Origin: 2-02-FULL-55-14 sp964534125
GTDB lineage: Bacteria > Bacteroidota > Ignavibacteria > UBA10030
NCBI GenBank assembly: GCA_964534125.1
Contig: CAZHOJ010000001.1
Location: forward strand, 558,001 to 622,000
Direction: 5' to 3'
Length of the DNA stretch: 64,000 nt
This document shows, piece after piece, positions 42,812 to 52,492 of the stretch. The position numbers were made by a program, and so were the translations under genes. Position 1 is the stretch's first letter, and each line of letters opens with the position of its first letter. Under the pieces are notes generated by a model that worked only from the letters and a program-made list of their open reading frames with translations, was not told the origin of the DNA and did not search any database.

Positions 42812-42876
42812 GTTACTCGTTTTGAAGAACATCTTCACCACGTCACAGTCCTGCGTCACTCAATCCTGAGGTATCC

Positions 42877-45714
42877 ATGAGACTTCGCACACACATCCTG
42901 GTCCTCTGTTCGCTCCTGCTCGTGTCCGGCGGACTCCTCGCCGGCAACACCGGCAAGCTCGCGGGCAAGGTGACCGATGCACGTACCGGCGAGCCGCTTC
43001 CCGGCGCTAACGTCTTCCTCGAAGGAACGACAATGGGAGGAACGACGGATTTCGACGGCAACTACGTCATCCTGAACATCCCTCCCGGACGGTACACAAC
43101 GGTCGCTTCGTTCATCGGCTATCGCCGGATGAGAAACGAGAACGTCCGTATCTCTGTCGACTTCACGACGGCGCTCAACTTTCCGCTCGAGGAAGGGGAC
43201 ATCGAACTTGAGGCGGTCACGATCACAAGCCAGCGCTCACCGCTCATCCGTCAGGACCTGACGAATCCGGTCTCGTCCATTTCGGCTGAGACGATCGACG
43301 AGCTGCCGGTGACCGACATCAGCGAGATCATCGGACTGCAGGCAGGCATCACGGTGGACGACGACGGCTCGGTGCACATCCGCGGAGGATTCGGGAACGA
43401 GATCGCCTACACCCTGAACGGGGTGAATATCAACAACCCGTACGGGAACACCCGGTCGGTCGGCCTTGCCACGAACGCGGTGCAGGAGGTGTCGGTCTCG
43501 GGCGGAACCTTCAGTGCAGAGTACGGCACGGCGCTCAGCGGTGTCGTGAACTATGTGACGCGCGAGGGCGGATCGGACTGGGGAGGGAGCTTCAAGTATC
43601 TTGGGGGCGACCACATCAGTTCCCGCAAGGACCTCTTCTTCAACATCGACGACGTCAAGCCAACGAGCACCTATCGCATGGAAGGCTCGTTCGGCGGTCC
43701 GATCTTCAGCGAGGACCTCAGGTTCTTCAGCTCAGCGGTCTATAACATGTTCGGCGGATCGATCTACGGCCGCCGGCTCTACAACCCCGGGGATTCCTAC
43801 CTTTCCCGCGAGGGATTCCCCACCGGAGACGTGCGGGCCGGCTCCTCGGGCGACCCGTACTACTTCGGCCCGCTCCTCCACGACACCACCGACCTCGTCG
43901 GCGGTCCGTCCGGCGATGGAGAGATCGTCCCGCTCAACTGGTACAAGTCGTACAACATACAGGCGAACCTGAGCTACCGCCTGAGCCAGGACATCAAGCT
44001 GAAGTACGAGATCGTGCATGATTACAGCTACAGCCCGGGCAGTTCTTCGCGGGCATACTGGTATAAGCCTGACGGCCGTGCCAAGTCCATCGGCACCTCG
44101 TTCTTCCATTCGCTCGAATACACGCAGGTCCTGTCGGACCGGGCATTCTTCACACTCAAAGGATCGTACATCACCGACGAAGGTTGGAGCCGCGCGTACG
44201 ACGACTACAACGATCCGCGTTACATTCCCGACTTCTATTCCCGGGTGCTGCCGAACACCGGATTCCTGACCGGCGGTGTCGACCTCGGCCGGTTCTGGCG
44301 GAGGACCGAGACGATCGGCGGGAAGTTCGACCTGGTCAGCCAGATGTTCAATATCCACGAAGTGAAGGTCGGTGCGGAGCTCCGGCAGCACACGCTCGAT
44401 GTCGAGTCCTATACGCTGCAGTTCCGGGACCCGACGAACCCGAACCTCGAGCCGAGCTTCACGAACGTGCTTGTGAGGGACGCGACCTTCGAGCCGTTCA
44501 TCCCGACGCGGGAAGCTGGATATACCCGATACTCGAAGAAACCCATCCAGGCGTCGGCCTATGTCCAGGACAAGATCGAGCTCTTCACATCGATCATCCT
44601 CAACATCGGCCTTCGGTACGACTACTTCGAACCGGCCGCGCAGTATCATGGCTCGATCAGCGAGGAGCTCATCCTCCAGGACAGCATCTTCCTGTATAAG
44701 GACCTGCAGGACGCCGAGGCGAAGCACATGTTCGCGCCGCGTATCAGCGTCTCCTACCCCATCACCGACCAGGGGACGATCCGGTTCTCCTACGGGCATT
44801 TCCACCAGATCGGGTCGCTTTCCAGTCTCTACAGCAACACCAATTTCCGCGCCCCTCTCGGCACGACCCCCTCCTTCGGCAATCCGAACGTGAACCCGCA
44901 GCGGAGCGTGCAGTACGAGCTCGGCCTGCAGCAGGGGCTGACCGAAGACCTGAAGATCGAGGTCACAGGGTACTACAAGGACGTGCGGGACTACATCTAT
45001 TCGCAGCAGATCATCACACCTCGCGGTGATAAGTCCTACTACCTGCTCACCAACCTGAGCTACGCCAACACGCGGGGGGTCAGCTTCTCGCTGGTGAAGA
45101 GGCGCGCACCGGGAGAGCTTCTCTCGGCGACGCTCGACTACACCTTCCAGATATCCGACGGCAACCGCACAGAACCGTCCGAGGAACTGTTCTTCAACGA
45201 GCAGAAGGGACGCCTCAGCGAGACGTACCTCGTAGCGCAGGGATTCGACCGGAGCCATACGCTGACGACGACGGTCATGCTCACGGAACCATCCGACTGG
45301 GTGGTCAGCATGATCGGATGGCTGCGCACGGGCACGCCGTACACACCGGCATTCCCCTCCAGCGTCGTCCCGATCGAGTTCGAGCAGAACAGCGACCGCC
45401 AGCCGTTCCAATGGAACGTTGACCTCAAGGCCGAGATGTTCTTCACCTTCGGCGGGATGCGCTTCTCGTTCTTCGTCCAGGTGGACAACCTGTTCGACAC
45501 GGAGAATGAGCTGTCGGTGTATGCAAGCACCGGGCGCGCACTCTACAGCATCGAGGAGGTGACGGAACCGACGCGGTTCCTCGATCTGCAGAAGCGGTAT
45601 GTCCGCGGCGATACGGGCCTCGTTCCGCAGGAGGCGATCGACAACTACTATGCGAATCCGGCCACACTGAGCTCTCCGAGGCTCGTGCGCACGGGATTCT
45701 CCATCCTCTTCTAG
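42877..45714 (+). CDS. TonB-dependent receptor with N-terminal CarboxypepD_reg-like domain
   Basis: A 945-residue outer-membrane receptor: signal peptide (1-22), a carboxypeptidase-regulatory-like beta domain (about 26-110, GKVTDARTGEPLPGANVFLEG), the plug (about 125-235, DISEIIGLQAGITV with VSGGTFSAEYGTALSGVV), and a beta-barrel to the C-terminal phenylalanine (TGFSILF). This is the layout of SusC-like and related receptors of Bacteroidota, but no SusD gene follows; instead an exported 1170-residue protein and a PorV-family protein are encoded behind it. Substrate unknown. It is the first gene of the promoter 42783 to terminator 50341 transcription unit. Confidence 0.93.
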   Translation: MRLRTHILVLCSLLLVSGGLLAGNTGKLAGKVTDARTGEPLPGANVFLEGTTMGGTTDFDGNYVILNIPPGRYTTVASFIGYRRMRNENVRISVDFTTALNFPLEEGDIELEAVTITSQRSPLIRQDLTNPVSSISAETIDELPVTDISEIIGLQAGITVDDDGSVHIRGGFGNEIAYTLNGVNINNPYGNTRSVGLATNAVQEVSVSGGTFSAEYGTALSGVVNYVTREGGSDWGGSFKYLGGDHISSRKDLFFNIDDVKPTSTYRMEGSFGGPIFSEDLRFFSSAVYNMFGGSIYGRRLYNPGDSYLSREGFPTGDVRAGSSGDPYYFGPLLHDTTDLVGGPSGDGEIVPLNWYKSYNIQANLSYRLSQDIKLKYEIVHDYSYSPGSSSRAYWYKPDGRAKSIGTSFFHSLEYTQVLSDRAFFTLKGSYITDEGWSRAYDDYNDPRYIPDFYSRVLPNTGFLTGGVDLGRFWRRTETIGGKFDLVSQMFNIHEVKVGAELRQHTLDVESYTLQFRDPTNPNLEPSFTNVLVRDATFEPFIPTREAGYTRYSKKPIQASAYVQDKIELFTSIILNIGLRYDYFEPAAQYHGSISEELILQDSIFLYKDLQDAEAKHMFAPRISVSYPITDQGTIRFSYGHFHQIGSLSSLYSNTNFRAPLGTTPSFGNPNVNPQRSVQYELGLQQGLTEDLKIEVTGYYKDVRDYIYSQQIITPRGDKSYYLLTNLSYANTRGVSFSLVKRRAPGELLSATLDYTFQISDGNRTEPSEELFFNEQKGRLSETYLVAQGFDRSHTLTTTVMLTEPSDWVVSMIGWLRTGTPYTPAFPSSVVPIEFEQNSDRQPFQWNVDLKAEMFFTFGGMRFSFFVQVDNLFDTENELSVYASTGRALYSIEEVTEPTRFLDLQKRYVRGDTGLVPQEAIDNYYANPATLSSPRLVRTGFSILF

Positions 45715-45723
45715 GAGACCGCC

Positions 45724-48700
45724 ATGCGCACACCTGACACGAACATGATATCCGGAAGGAAGAACACGTTGATGCAACGGACCATTATCAGTGTACTGCT
45801 TCTCCTGCTCCTCGCTGTGGTGGGGCAGGCCCAGGAGATCGACTGGAAGTCCTTCGACCCGAAGAAGGCCACGCCAGAAGAGTGGGAAAAGGTTCTCGAC
45901 TTCATGGAGCGGAACGGACAATTGCTCCAGAAGACGACGGGCGACCAGCGGGAGATCAAGAGCCTCATCATGCGCGGCAACAAGATCACCACGATCGTCT
46001 ACAACTACGGGAACATCACACGGCCGAACACGCTCGGGAACGTAGCGGACCTGGTGTGGAACCGCCTCGGCTACGGATTCGAGTTCACACCCCTCGTGGC
46101 GGCGGAGGTCGTCGATGCCAATGGCGACACGGTGCGCATCCTCGATGACGGGATGTGGCTGCCCAGCCAGGGGGGCTACAGCCCCGACGGCACGCAGAAA
46201 TGGGGATGGCTGCCGAAACCGGGGTATGCGGCCTCCGGACAGGCGGATATCGCCGCCTGGAGCCATCGGAGCGACGTTGGGGGCGACCTGACGCGACGTC
46301 CGCGCAGCTGGCCGGAGTCGTTCTACAACAACACGCTTGGCCGCTACGTATGGCCCGCGTTCCTTGGGAACGATGCAACAACGCCCGACGAAGAGGTCTT
46401 CTTCGTCATGGATGATTATACGAACCAGAAATACCAGTACTACCCCTTCCCCAATGATTCCACGAAGAGGGGCCTGGGACTCGACATGGAAGTGCGGTTC
46501 TTCCAGTTCAACAATCCGCTTGCCGAGGACATCATCTTCCTCGTCTACCGCGTGACGAACCGAAGCCCGAAGACGCTCAGCAAGGTCTATTTCGGCATGC
46601 ATGGCGATCCGCACGTCGGCGGCCCCACGGACTTCTCTGACGACCGCGGCTACTTCATCCCGCCGTCCGGACCGCTTGCAGACCCTTATCCGCAGCGCGC
46701 CCGCAGCATGGTCTACGCCTGGGACGACGATATGAAGGGTGCAGGCGGACTTCCGGCCGGATACTTCGGGTTCAAGTTCCTCGAAAGCCCGAGCAACTCG
46801 ACAGACGGAATAGACAACGACGACGACGGTCTGACCGACGAGAGCCCGTTCAATGAAGCTGGCGTCTACATCGACGGCGTCAACATCCCGCTGACCTTCG
46901 GCGTCAGCGACACGGCCAAGTTCAGGGCCGTGTACGGCGACCTTCTCCCCCGCTGGTCGGGCGACGAGGACGGCGACTGGGACCCCACCAAAGATGATGT
47001 CGGCATTGACGGGCTGCCCGGGACGGGCGATCTCGGCGAAGGGAACGGAAAGCCCGACATCGGCATCAACGGCGACGGGAACATCAACTCCGAGCCGAAC
47101 TTCGGCATCCGCGACGTGTCCGAGTCGGACCAGATCGGCCTCACAGCATTCTGGGTCCTCCCCTACACGAACTCGCTCCCGAACGTGCCGAAGAACGACC
47201 TGTTCTACTACGATCTCCTCTCCTCCGATTCCATCTCCATCGACCAGGAACTCCTGACTACACCGAGCGACAACGTCTTCATCTACGGCTCAGGACCGTT
47301 CACGCTGGAGCCGGGCGGAACACAGCGCTTCTCCATCGCCCTGCTGATGGGGAACGACCTGCCGGACCTCCTTCTGAACTCCGAGACGGCGCAGCGCGTC
47401 CTGGAAGCGAACTACCGGTTCGCCCAGCCTCCGCCCAAGCCGAACGTCGTGGCAGTGCCCGGCGAAGGACGTGTGACGCTGTATTGGGACACCATCGCGG
47501 AAGAGGCCGTTGACCCGCTGACGGCGCAGAACGACTTCGAAGGATACAAGATCTATAGGAGCGAGGACCCGACGTTCGCGGACATCTACACCATCACGGA
47601 TGCCAACGGGACTCCGTTCCTCGGCCGGGCGCTCCTACAGAACGGGACCCCGGCACAGTTCGACCTCGACAACGAGTGGTCCGGGCTGCACCCCATCGAG
47701 TACATCGGGCGGGGCGTCAAGTACGACCTCGGCAACAACTCCGGCCTGGTGCACAGCTATGTGGACTCGAGCGTCACGAACGGCAAGACATACTACTACG
47801 CGGTCGTGTCGTATGACCACGGCTTCGACAGTCTCGGCGTCCAGCTTCCGCCGACCGAATCTCAGGCGGTCATCGCCCAGGATCCTATCACCGGTGAGCT
47901 GTCGTTCGACGCAAACACTGTGGCTGTCGTCCCGGGCCCGACACCGACCGACCTGAAGCCGGCAGGATTCAGCGACGCCAATGTGGAACGGGTGGCGGGC
48001 GTCTCGACCGGTGAGATCACCGTCGAGATCCTGAATCCGTCGCTCGTCGATGACGGTACGACGTACGATATCCGATTCGACCAGTCAGGGACAGGTGTCG
48101 TCTACTGCGTCAAGCCGGAGAAGTTCATCACCGAGACCTTCATCGGCAAGGACACCCTGTTCGCGAACCTGTCGAAGCAGAACCTGATGTCCGATTCCCT
48201 CGAAGTGCGGAACGCGACGGGCGGGCTCGTCGCTCCCTCCAGCTACTCCGTGGATACCGCCAAGGGTCGTATCCGAGGCACGGCTGTCGGCTCTCTCGCT
48301 ATCGGCGAGGAGTTCACCATCCGGTACAAGTACTACTCCTTCGTGGCGAGCCCGAACCTGAACAAAGAGGACAGCAATCCGGTGTTCGACGGACTTCGCG
48401 TCTTCGTGGATGACGTCGTTCTCGGCATCGACTCTGCAAACAGCGGCTGGGCGAACGTCAATAATACGAACCTGTATGTTAAGCTGCAGAGGCCGCAGGC
48501 CCTCGGACAGCCGTTCACACCCCAGCCGTTCGACATCGAGATCCAGTGGAACTCGACGGACACAACTGCGAACGGGAAATGGGCCTTCCCCGGTGATACT
48601 GCCATCACCAACAATGGACAGCGCATTGCCGTCATGCCGTTCCGCGTCGTGAACGTGACGAACAACCAGGGATTCCGCCTGTTCGTTAACAGCGCAGCAA

Positions 48701-49236
48701 CGGACAGCTTGTGGCGTCCAGGCAGGGAGCTCATCCTGCTGACACCAGCGGGGACGATCCAGACCTATCTCAGCATCATGATCGCGCGGTCGGACACGAA
48801 CCAGATCATCTATCCGACCACCGGGAACGTCTATGTCGCCCGGATGTCCAAGCCATTCGCCGCAGGGGATGCATACCGGTTCACGGTCTTCGCGCCAGCG
48901 TACAGCGCCGAAAAGGCCAGGTCCGAGCTCGACAACATCTACGTCGTCCCGAACCCGTATGTGGTCTACAGTTCGCTCGAATCGCCGAGCACGCTGCCGA
49001 CCCGGCGCGGTGACAGCCAGCTGCAGTTCCGCAACCTTCCGCAGCGATGCACGATACGCATCTACACGATCCTCGGCGAGCTCGTCGATACGATCGAGAA
49101 GGACGACAACCGGAGCTTTGCTCCCTGGGCGCTCCTGAGCTACGAAGGGCACCGGCTGGCATACGGTGTCTACATCTACCACGTGGAAGTACCGGGCGTC
49201 GGTGAGAAGATCGGCCGGTTCGCGTTGATCAAGTAA
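45724..49236 (+). CDS. Large exported protein with Ca-binding-like repeats and T9SS-like C-terminus
   Basis: A 1170-residue protein. ATG 45724 follows AGGAG at a 6-base spacing and gives a long n-region before the signal sequence (MQRTIISVLLLLLLAVVGQA, itself an alternative start at 45772). Residues about 350-450 have acidic repeats like calcium-binding thrombospondin/EF-hand elements (DGIDNDDDGLTDE, GDEDGDWDPTKDD, GINGDGNINSEP). Around 560-680 is a fibronectin-type III-like segment, and the C-terminus resembles a T9SS sorting domain (VVPNPYVV, RIYTILGELVDTIE, RFALIK) without the NYPNPFNP motif. It lies between the TonB receptor and the PorV gene; function unknown. Confidence 0.85.
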   Translation: MRTPDTNMISGRKNTLMQRTIISVLLLLLLAVVGQAQEIDWKSFDPKKATPEEWEKVLDFMERNGQLLQKTTGDQREIKSLIMRGNKITTIVYNYGNITRPNTLGNVADLVWNRLGYGFEFTPLVAAEVVDANGDTVRILDDGMWLPSQGGYSPDGTQKWGWLPKPGYAASGQADIAAWSHRSDVGGDLTRRPRSWPESFYNNTLGRYVWPAFLGNDATTPDEEVFFVMDDYTNQKYQYYPFPNDSTKRGLGLDMEVRFFQFNNPLAEDIIFLVYRVTNRSPKTLSKVYFGMHGDPHVGGPTDFSDDRGYFIPPSGPLADPYPQRARSMVYAWDDDMKGAGGLPAGYFGFKFLESPSNSTDGIDNDDDGLTDESPFNEAGVYIDGVNIPLTFGVSDTAKFRAVYGDLLPRWSGDEDGDWDPTKDDVGIDGLPGTGDLGEGNGKPDIGINGDGNINSEPNFGIRDVSESDQIGLTAFWVLPYTNSLPNVPKNDLFYYDLLSSDSISIDQELLTTPSDNVFIYGSGPFTLEPGGTQRFSIALLMGNDLPDLLLNSETAQRVLEANYRFAQPPPKPNVVAVPGEGRVTLYWDTIAEEAVDPLTAQNDFEGYKIYRSEDPTFADIYTITDANGTPFLGRALLQNGTPAQFDLDNEWSGLHPIEYIGRGVKYDLGNNSGLVHSYVDSSVTNGKTYYYAVVSYDHGFDSLGVQLPPTESQAVIAQDPITGELSFDANTVAVVPGPTPTDLKPAGFSDANVERVAGVSTGEITVEILNPSLVDDGTTYDIRFDQSGTGVVYCVKPEKFITETFIGKDTLFANLSKQNLMSDSLEVRNATGGLVAPSSYSVDTAKGRIRGTAVGSLAIGEEFTIRYKYYSFVASPNLNKEDSNPVFDGLRVFVDDVVLGIDSANSGWANVNNTNLYVKLQRPQALGQPFTPQPFDIEIQWNSTDTTANGKWAFPGDTAITNNGQRIAVMPFRVVNVTNNQGFRLFVNSAATDSLWRPGRELILLTPAGTIQTYLSIMIARSDTNQIIYPTTGNVYVARMSKPFAAGDAYRFTVFAPAYSAEKARSELDNIYVVPNPYVVYSSLESPSTLPTRRGDSQLQFRNLPQRCTIRIYTILGELVDTIEKDDNRSFAPWALLSYEGHRLAYGVYIYHVEVPGVGEKIGRFALIK

Positions 49237-49258
49237 CCGAGAGAGCATGGAGCATACT

Positions 49259-50308
49259 ATGAGAACACTACGAACAACACTCATTCGTTCAGCACTGTCC
49301 GTGGCGCTCGTTGGACTCCTTTCCGGCTCCCTCGAAGCCCAGTTGTTCCGCTCGACCTCCAAGGTCGGCACGACGGCAGGGCAGTTCCTGAAGATCGGGG
49401 TCGGGGCCCGGGCCACTGGCATGGCGAACGCACAGACCGGTATGTACAAGGATGTATCGGCCCTGTATTGGAACGCGGCAGCGCTCTCCCGCCTGCAGGT
49501 CGGGACGGAGATCATGTTCAACCACGTCGAGTGGCTGGCAGATATGAACTTCGACTACGCTGGCGGCATCCTGAACCTGGGCTCTGCGGGCGTTATCGGA
49601 TTCTCCGTCACCTCCTTCTCGGTGCCCGAGGATATCGTGCGCACGGTGGACTTCCCCGAAGGTGACGGCCGGAGATGGGACGCCTCCTCGCTTGCCCTCG
49701 GGATATCCTATTCCCGCAACCTGACAGACCGGTTCTCGATCGGCGCAACGTTCAAGTACATCCGCGAATCCGTGTGGAGCCAGTCGGCAAGCGGTGTAGC
49801 GTTCGACTTCGGGACGCTGTACCTCTCGGAGATCCCCGGCCTCAGCCTGGGAGCGACGATCTCCGACTTCGGCACGCAAATGCGGCTCGACGGCCGGGAC
49901 CTCTTCTTTAACGTGGACCCGAACGACGACGCGGGCAGCGGACCCAACAATATTCCAGCCCAGTACCGCACGGCCGACTTTGACCTCCCGCTCACCTTCC
50001 GCATCGGCATCGCGTATGACGCCATCCGGTCGGAGGAGTTCCGGATCACTGGAGCCGTCGATGCCGTGCATCCTAACGACAACACTGAATATGTCGCAAC
50101 GGGGCTCGAACTGACGTGGAGAGAGATCGTGTTCGCCCGTGTGGGCTACAAGCCGGTGGCATCGCGAAATTCCGAGGAAGGTATCGCATGGGGGGTCGGA
50201 TTCCACTACGGCATCGTGAACAGCCTGCAGGTGAAGGTCGACTATGGATTCGCCGACTATGGACGGCTGACGAATGTCCAGTACCTGTCTGTCGGTCTCG
50301 GGCTGTGA
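49259..50308 (+). CDS. PorV/PorQ-family outer-membrane protein (T9SS-associated)
   Basis: A 349-residue beta-barrel protein. ATG 49259 (MRTLRTTLIRS) has GGAG at a 6-base spacing; ATG 49247 is the alternative. Signal peptide ends near SLEAQ. The N-terminal mature part has GQFLKIGVGARATGMANAQTG, the hallmark of PorV/PorQ proteins, followed by WNAAALSR, then alternating amphipathic strands to the C-terminal LSVGLGL. PorV shuttles T9SS cargo to the attachment complex; PorV-like proteins are often present in multiple copies, so this one may be dedicated to the preceding exported protein. Last gene of the unit. Confidence 0.92.
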   Translation: MRTLRTTLIRSALSVALVGLLSGSLEAQLFRSTSKVGTTAGQFLKIGVGARATGMANAQTGMYKDVSALYWNAAALSRLQVGTEIMFNHVEWLADMNFDYAGGILNLGSAGVIGFSVTSFSVPEDIVRTVDFPEGDGRRWDASSLALGISYSRNLTDRFSIGATFKYIRESVWSQSASGVAFDFGTLYLSEIPGLSLGATISDFGTQMRLDGRDLFFNVDPNDDAGSGPNNIPAQYRTADFDLPLTFRIGIAYDAIRSEEFRITGAVDAVHPNDNTEYVATGLELTWREIVFARVGYKPVASRNSEEGIAWGVGFHYGIVNSLQVKVDYGFADYGRLTNVQYLSVGLGL

Positions 50309-50340
50309 CCTGACCGCTTGTTAGAACTTTCTAAGACCAG

Positions 50341-50378
50341 GGCCCGTCCGTGCTTCCTGCGGACGGGCCTTCGTCTTT
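50341..50378 (+). terminator. Rho-independent-type terminator of the PorV operon
   Basis: GGCCCGTCCG (50341-50350) and CGGACGGGCC (50360-50369) form a perfect 10-bp stem with a 9-base loop, followed by TTCGTCTTT. It is 33 bp past the PorV stop. Confidence 0.8.
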
Positions 50379-50435
50379 GAGCGACAAGGTAGGCCCCCTA
50401 GGTGAAGACACTGTGACGAAGGGTACAAACCCTTA

Positions 50436-50484
50436 TTGTGTGCTCCGGCCAGAGATGGTATCTTGTGTTACGAACAGTAACACA
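50436..50484 (+). promoter_or_regulatory. Possible promoter with overlapping inverted repeat upstream of the beta-propeller lipoprotein
   Basis: TTGTGT (50436-50441), 17 bases, TATCTT (50459-50464) is a weak promoter candidate. Immediately after it TGTGTTAC (50464-50471) pairs exactly with GTAACACA (50477-50484) around a 5-base loop. The inverted repeat would cover the transcription start or form a hairpin at the mRNA 5' end, 29 bp before the start codon. Confidence 0.45.
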
Positions 50485-50512
50485 CCACTGACTACATCGG
50501 AAGAGAGACATC

Positions 50513-51748
50513 ATGAAGGACCTGAAGTTATACCTTGTCACGGTCGCCCTCCTTGGAGGCCTGGCCGCCTGTGATTCCGGCTCGGGGCCGGACTCATCCA
50601 TTCCTGACCTGACCGATGGACGTATCACCATCGTGACAGACCCCGACAAACTCGACGATCGCATAACCCTCGAAGATGAGGACATCCTCACCGACACGAC
50701 CGGGCTCGGGAAAGCGGGAGACATTGCTGCCTTCAACCTCGACCTGATCGCGAGTGTGTCTCCGCCAAGTGTCGACGGTGCGACTGTGATGGCCACTTCC
50801 GCCAGTTGGAACAGCTCCTTCGCATACATCAGCTACAATCTGCGGGGATCAGCGTATGCGGGGGCGGTCGACGTCATTCAGGTGCAGGGAAAAGGGAACG
50901 TCAAGATCAAAGGGACCATCGCGATCCCGGGCTCTGACATCAACTCGGTCTACTATCACAACAACTATGTCTTCGTTGCAGAAGCATCTGCAGAAGCCGC
51001 CTTTGACCCGCTCACGTCTGTCGTCGAGCGCGTCCCGGCGACGGGGAACGACAAGTTCGATGTCGTCGGCGCACTTCGCACTCCGCTCCAGAGCTTTGTT
51101 GCCACTTCGGTATATGGCGATGGCAGCAACGTCTACGTGACCACGGGCAGCACGGGATTCATCTACAGGCTCGACATCACGACGATGGCGGTCCAGGATT
51201 CCGCGGCGCTCGACGATGCCCGGTGGGTGCACGGAGACGCGTCGTCCATCGTCGTTCTGCAGGGCACGCCGGGCCGCATCTCGGTCCGCGACAAGACGAC
51301 GCTCGCCGAAGTGGCCACATATGCCCTTCCGGTCCCGAGCGCGACCATTGCTGAGTCGAAATCGACGGTCGAGGTCATCGGTGGGAAGGCGCTCATCGCA
51401 GCAGGCGACGGCGGCGTGAAGCTCGTGAACCTCGCGACCGGCAATGTCGTCGGCTCGATCGCGCGGATCACCGGTGTCCCGGGGCTGACCGACGACAAGA
51501 CGGTTTCGAACGCCGTCTCGGGGGCAGGACAATATGTGTTCGTCTCGAACGGAGAGGCCGGAGTCTACGTCTATCGTGCATCACAGAGTCTGAATGATCT
51601 TTCCGGAGACGCGGCGGTCACCTTCACGAATCTCGGACATTTCAAGTTCTCCTCGTCCGAATCGGTCAATCACGTTGCGTACGACGGCCAGTTTCTCGTT
51701 GTTGCATCGGGACTCGGCGGCATCAAGCTGCTTGAAGTAACCTTTTAA
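50513..51748 (+). CDS. Lipoprotein, beta-propeller-like (LVIVD-type repeats)
   Basis: A 411-residue protein. The N-terminus MKDLKLYLVTVALLGGLAAC is a lipoprotein signal with the lipobox LAAC (Cys20). Then comes an acidic linker (to about 60) and a repetitive beta region of about 340 residues with recurring segments of the kind VYVTTGSTGFIYRLDI, ALIAAGDGGVKLVNLATG, YVFVSNGEAGVYVYRA and FLVVASGLGGIKLLEV, fitting a beta-propeller of the LVIVD/YVTN kind. Such proteins are often cell-surface binding modules. GGAAGAGAG precedes ATG 50513. It stands alone between two terminators. Confidence 0.85.
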   Translation: MKDLKLYLVTVALLGGLAACDSGSGPDSSIPDLTDGRITIVTDPDKLDDRITLEDEDILTDTTGLGKAGDIAAFNLDLIASVSPPSVDGATVMATSASWNSSFAYISYNLRGSAYAGAVDVIQVQGKGNVKIKGTIAIPGSDINSVYYHNNYVFVAEASAEAAFDPLTSVVERVPATGNDKFDVVGALRTPLQSFVATSVYGDGSNVYVTTGSTGFIYRLDITTMAVQDSAALDDARWVHGDASSIVVLQGTPGRISVRDKTTLAEVATYALPVPSATIAESKSTVEVIGGKALIAAGDGGVKLVNLATGNVVGSIARITGVPGLTDDKTVSNAVSGAGQYVFVSNGEAGVYVYRASQSLNDLSGDAAVTFTNLGHFKFSSSESVNHVAYDGQFLVVASGLGGIKLLEVTF

Positions 51749-51800
51749 GGCCAGTGAACCGTGAATCGTGAATAGTGAGCCGGAAGAGCAATGAATGAAA

Positions 51801-51829
51801 AGCCCGCGAGCGATCGCGGGCTTTTTTTT
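51801..51829 (+). terminator. Strong rho-independent terminator
   Basis: AGCCCGCGA (51801-51809), loop GCGA, TCGCGGGCT (51814-51822), followed by a run of seven more T to 51829; preceded by GAAA. The best terminator in the window, closing the lipoprotein transcript. Confidence 0.9.
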
Positions 51830-51908
51830 GCACCTTCGTGACCCCAGTGGAGCACTACACTGAGTTACCCCCTCGATGATCGGATATCGGTAGATTCCGG
51901 TGAACATC

Positions 51909-51942
51909 CGCCTTCCCCGCGGCTTTAGCCGCGGGGAAGGCG
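51909..51942. repeat. REP-like palindrome left of the Y1 transposase
   Basis: A perfect palindrome with 16-bp arms and a 2-base loop (TT): left arm CGCCTTCCCCGCGGCT (51909-51924), right arm AGCCGCGGGGAAGGCG (51927-51942). It is closely similar to the element at 52493-52528 on the other side of the transposase gene. Size, GC content and position fit a REP element served by a RAYT-type transposase. Confidence 0.75.
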
Positions 51943-51997
51943 TGACATACACTCATCGCTAGCCGTTTTAACAGCTTATCACTCCAGAGGGGGTACC

Positions 51998-52480
51998 ATG
52001 CCATAATCGGACGCACGGGTCTACATCCATTATGTTTGGGGCACGGAATACCATAGACGGGTCCTTTCGGACGATACCAGGGGACAAGTCCAGGAGCACA
52101 TTCATCGCAATGCGAGCCAAAAGGGAATTCACATTCTCGCCTTGAACGTCCAGCCGGAACACGTTCACCTGGTTGTTTCCCTCGGGCGCAGCGACTCGAA
52201 CGATGATATCCCCTTTTTCATCAAGGGAGAATCATCCCACTGGATCAATGAGAACAGGATCGTTCCCCTGCACTTCTCATGGCAGAGAGGGTATTGGGCG
52301 GAATCGGTGACACCCGAACATCTGAGAAGACTCCAGGCATACATCGACCGCCAGGATGAGCACCACCAACGACGATCGTTCCGGATGGAAATCAGAGAGT
52401 TCCTGCTTTCCCAGGGCTTATCCGAAGAGGAAGTGTCACGAGTCCTGCACGAAGAAGCCGCTGAAGCGGCTGTCAGGTGA
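51998..52480 (+). pseudogene. Y1 (IS200/RAYT-type) transposase with stop at codon 3
   Basis: From ATG 51998 the frame reads M-P-stop (TAA 52004-52006) and then runs open for 157 codons to 52480. The translation has DARVYIHYVWGTEYHRR at the start, the HUH motif in PEHVHLVVSL, IKGESSHWINE, FSWQRGYWAESV and the catalytic tyrosine helix LRRLQAYIDRQDEHHQRR, so it is a full-length single-tyrosine rolling-circle-like transposase. With CAA instead of TAA the family start MPQSDAR would be normal. No in-frame ATG, GTG or TTG restores more than the part from TTG 52142, which keeps the HUH motif. It is flanked by palindromes. Probably inactive, or the base is a sequencing or recoding event. Confidence 0.85.
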
Positions 52481-52492
52481 TGGAGGTGTTTG

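Noticed and set aside
43732..46614. 960-codon open frame on the minus strand
   Set aside because: It lies antisense to the TonB receptor and the following gene, whose motifs are clear; its translation is rich in Arg/His/Val with no domain, a GC-driven shadow frame.
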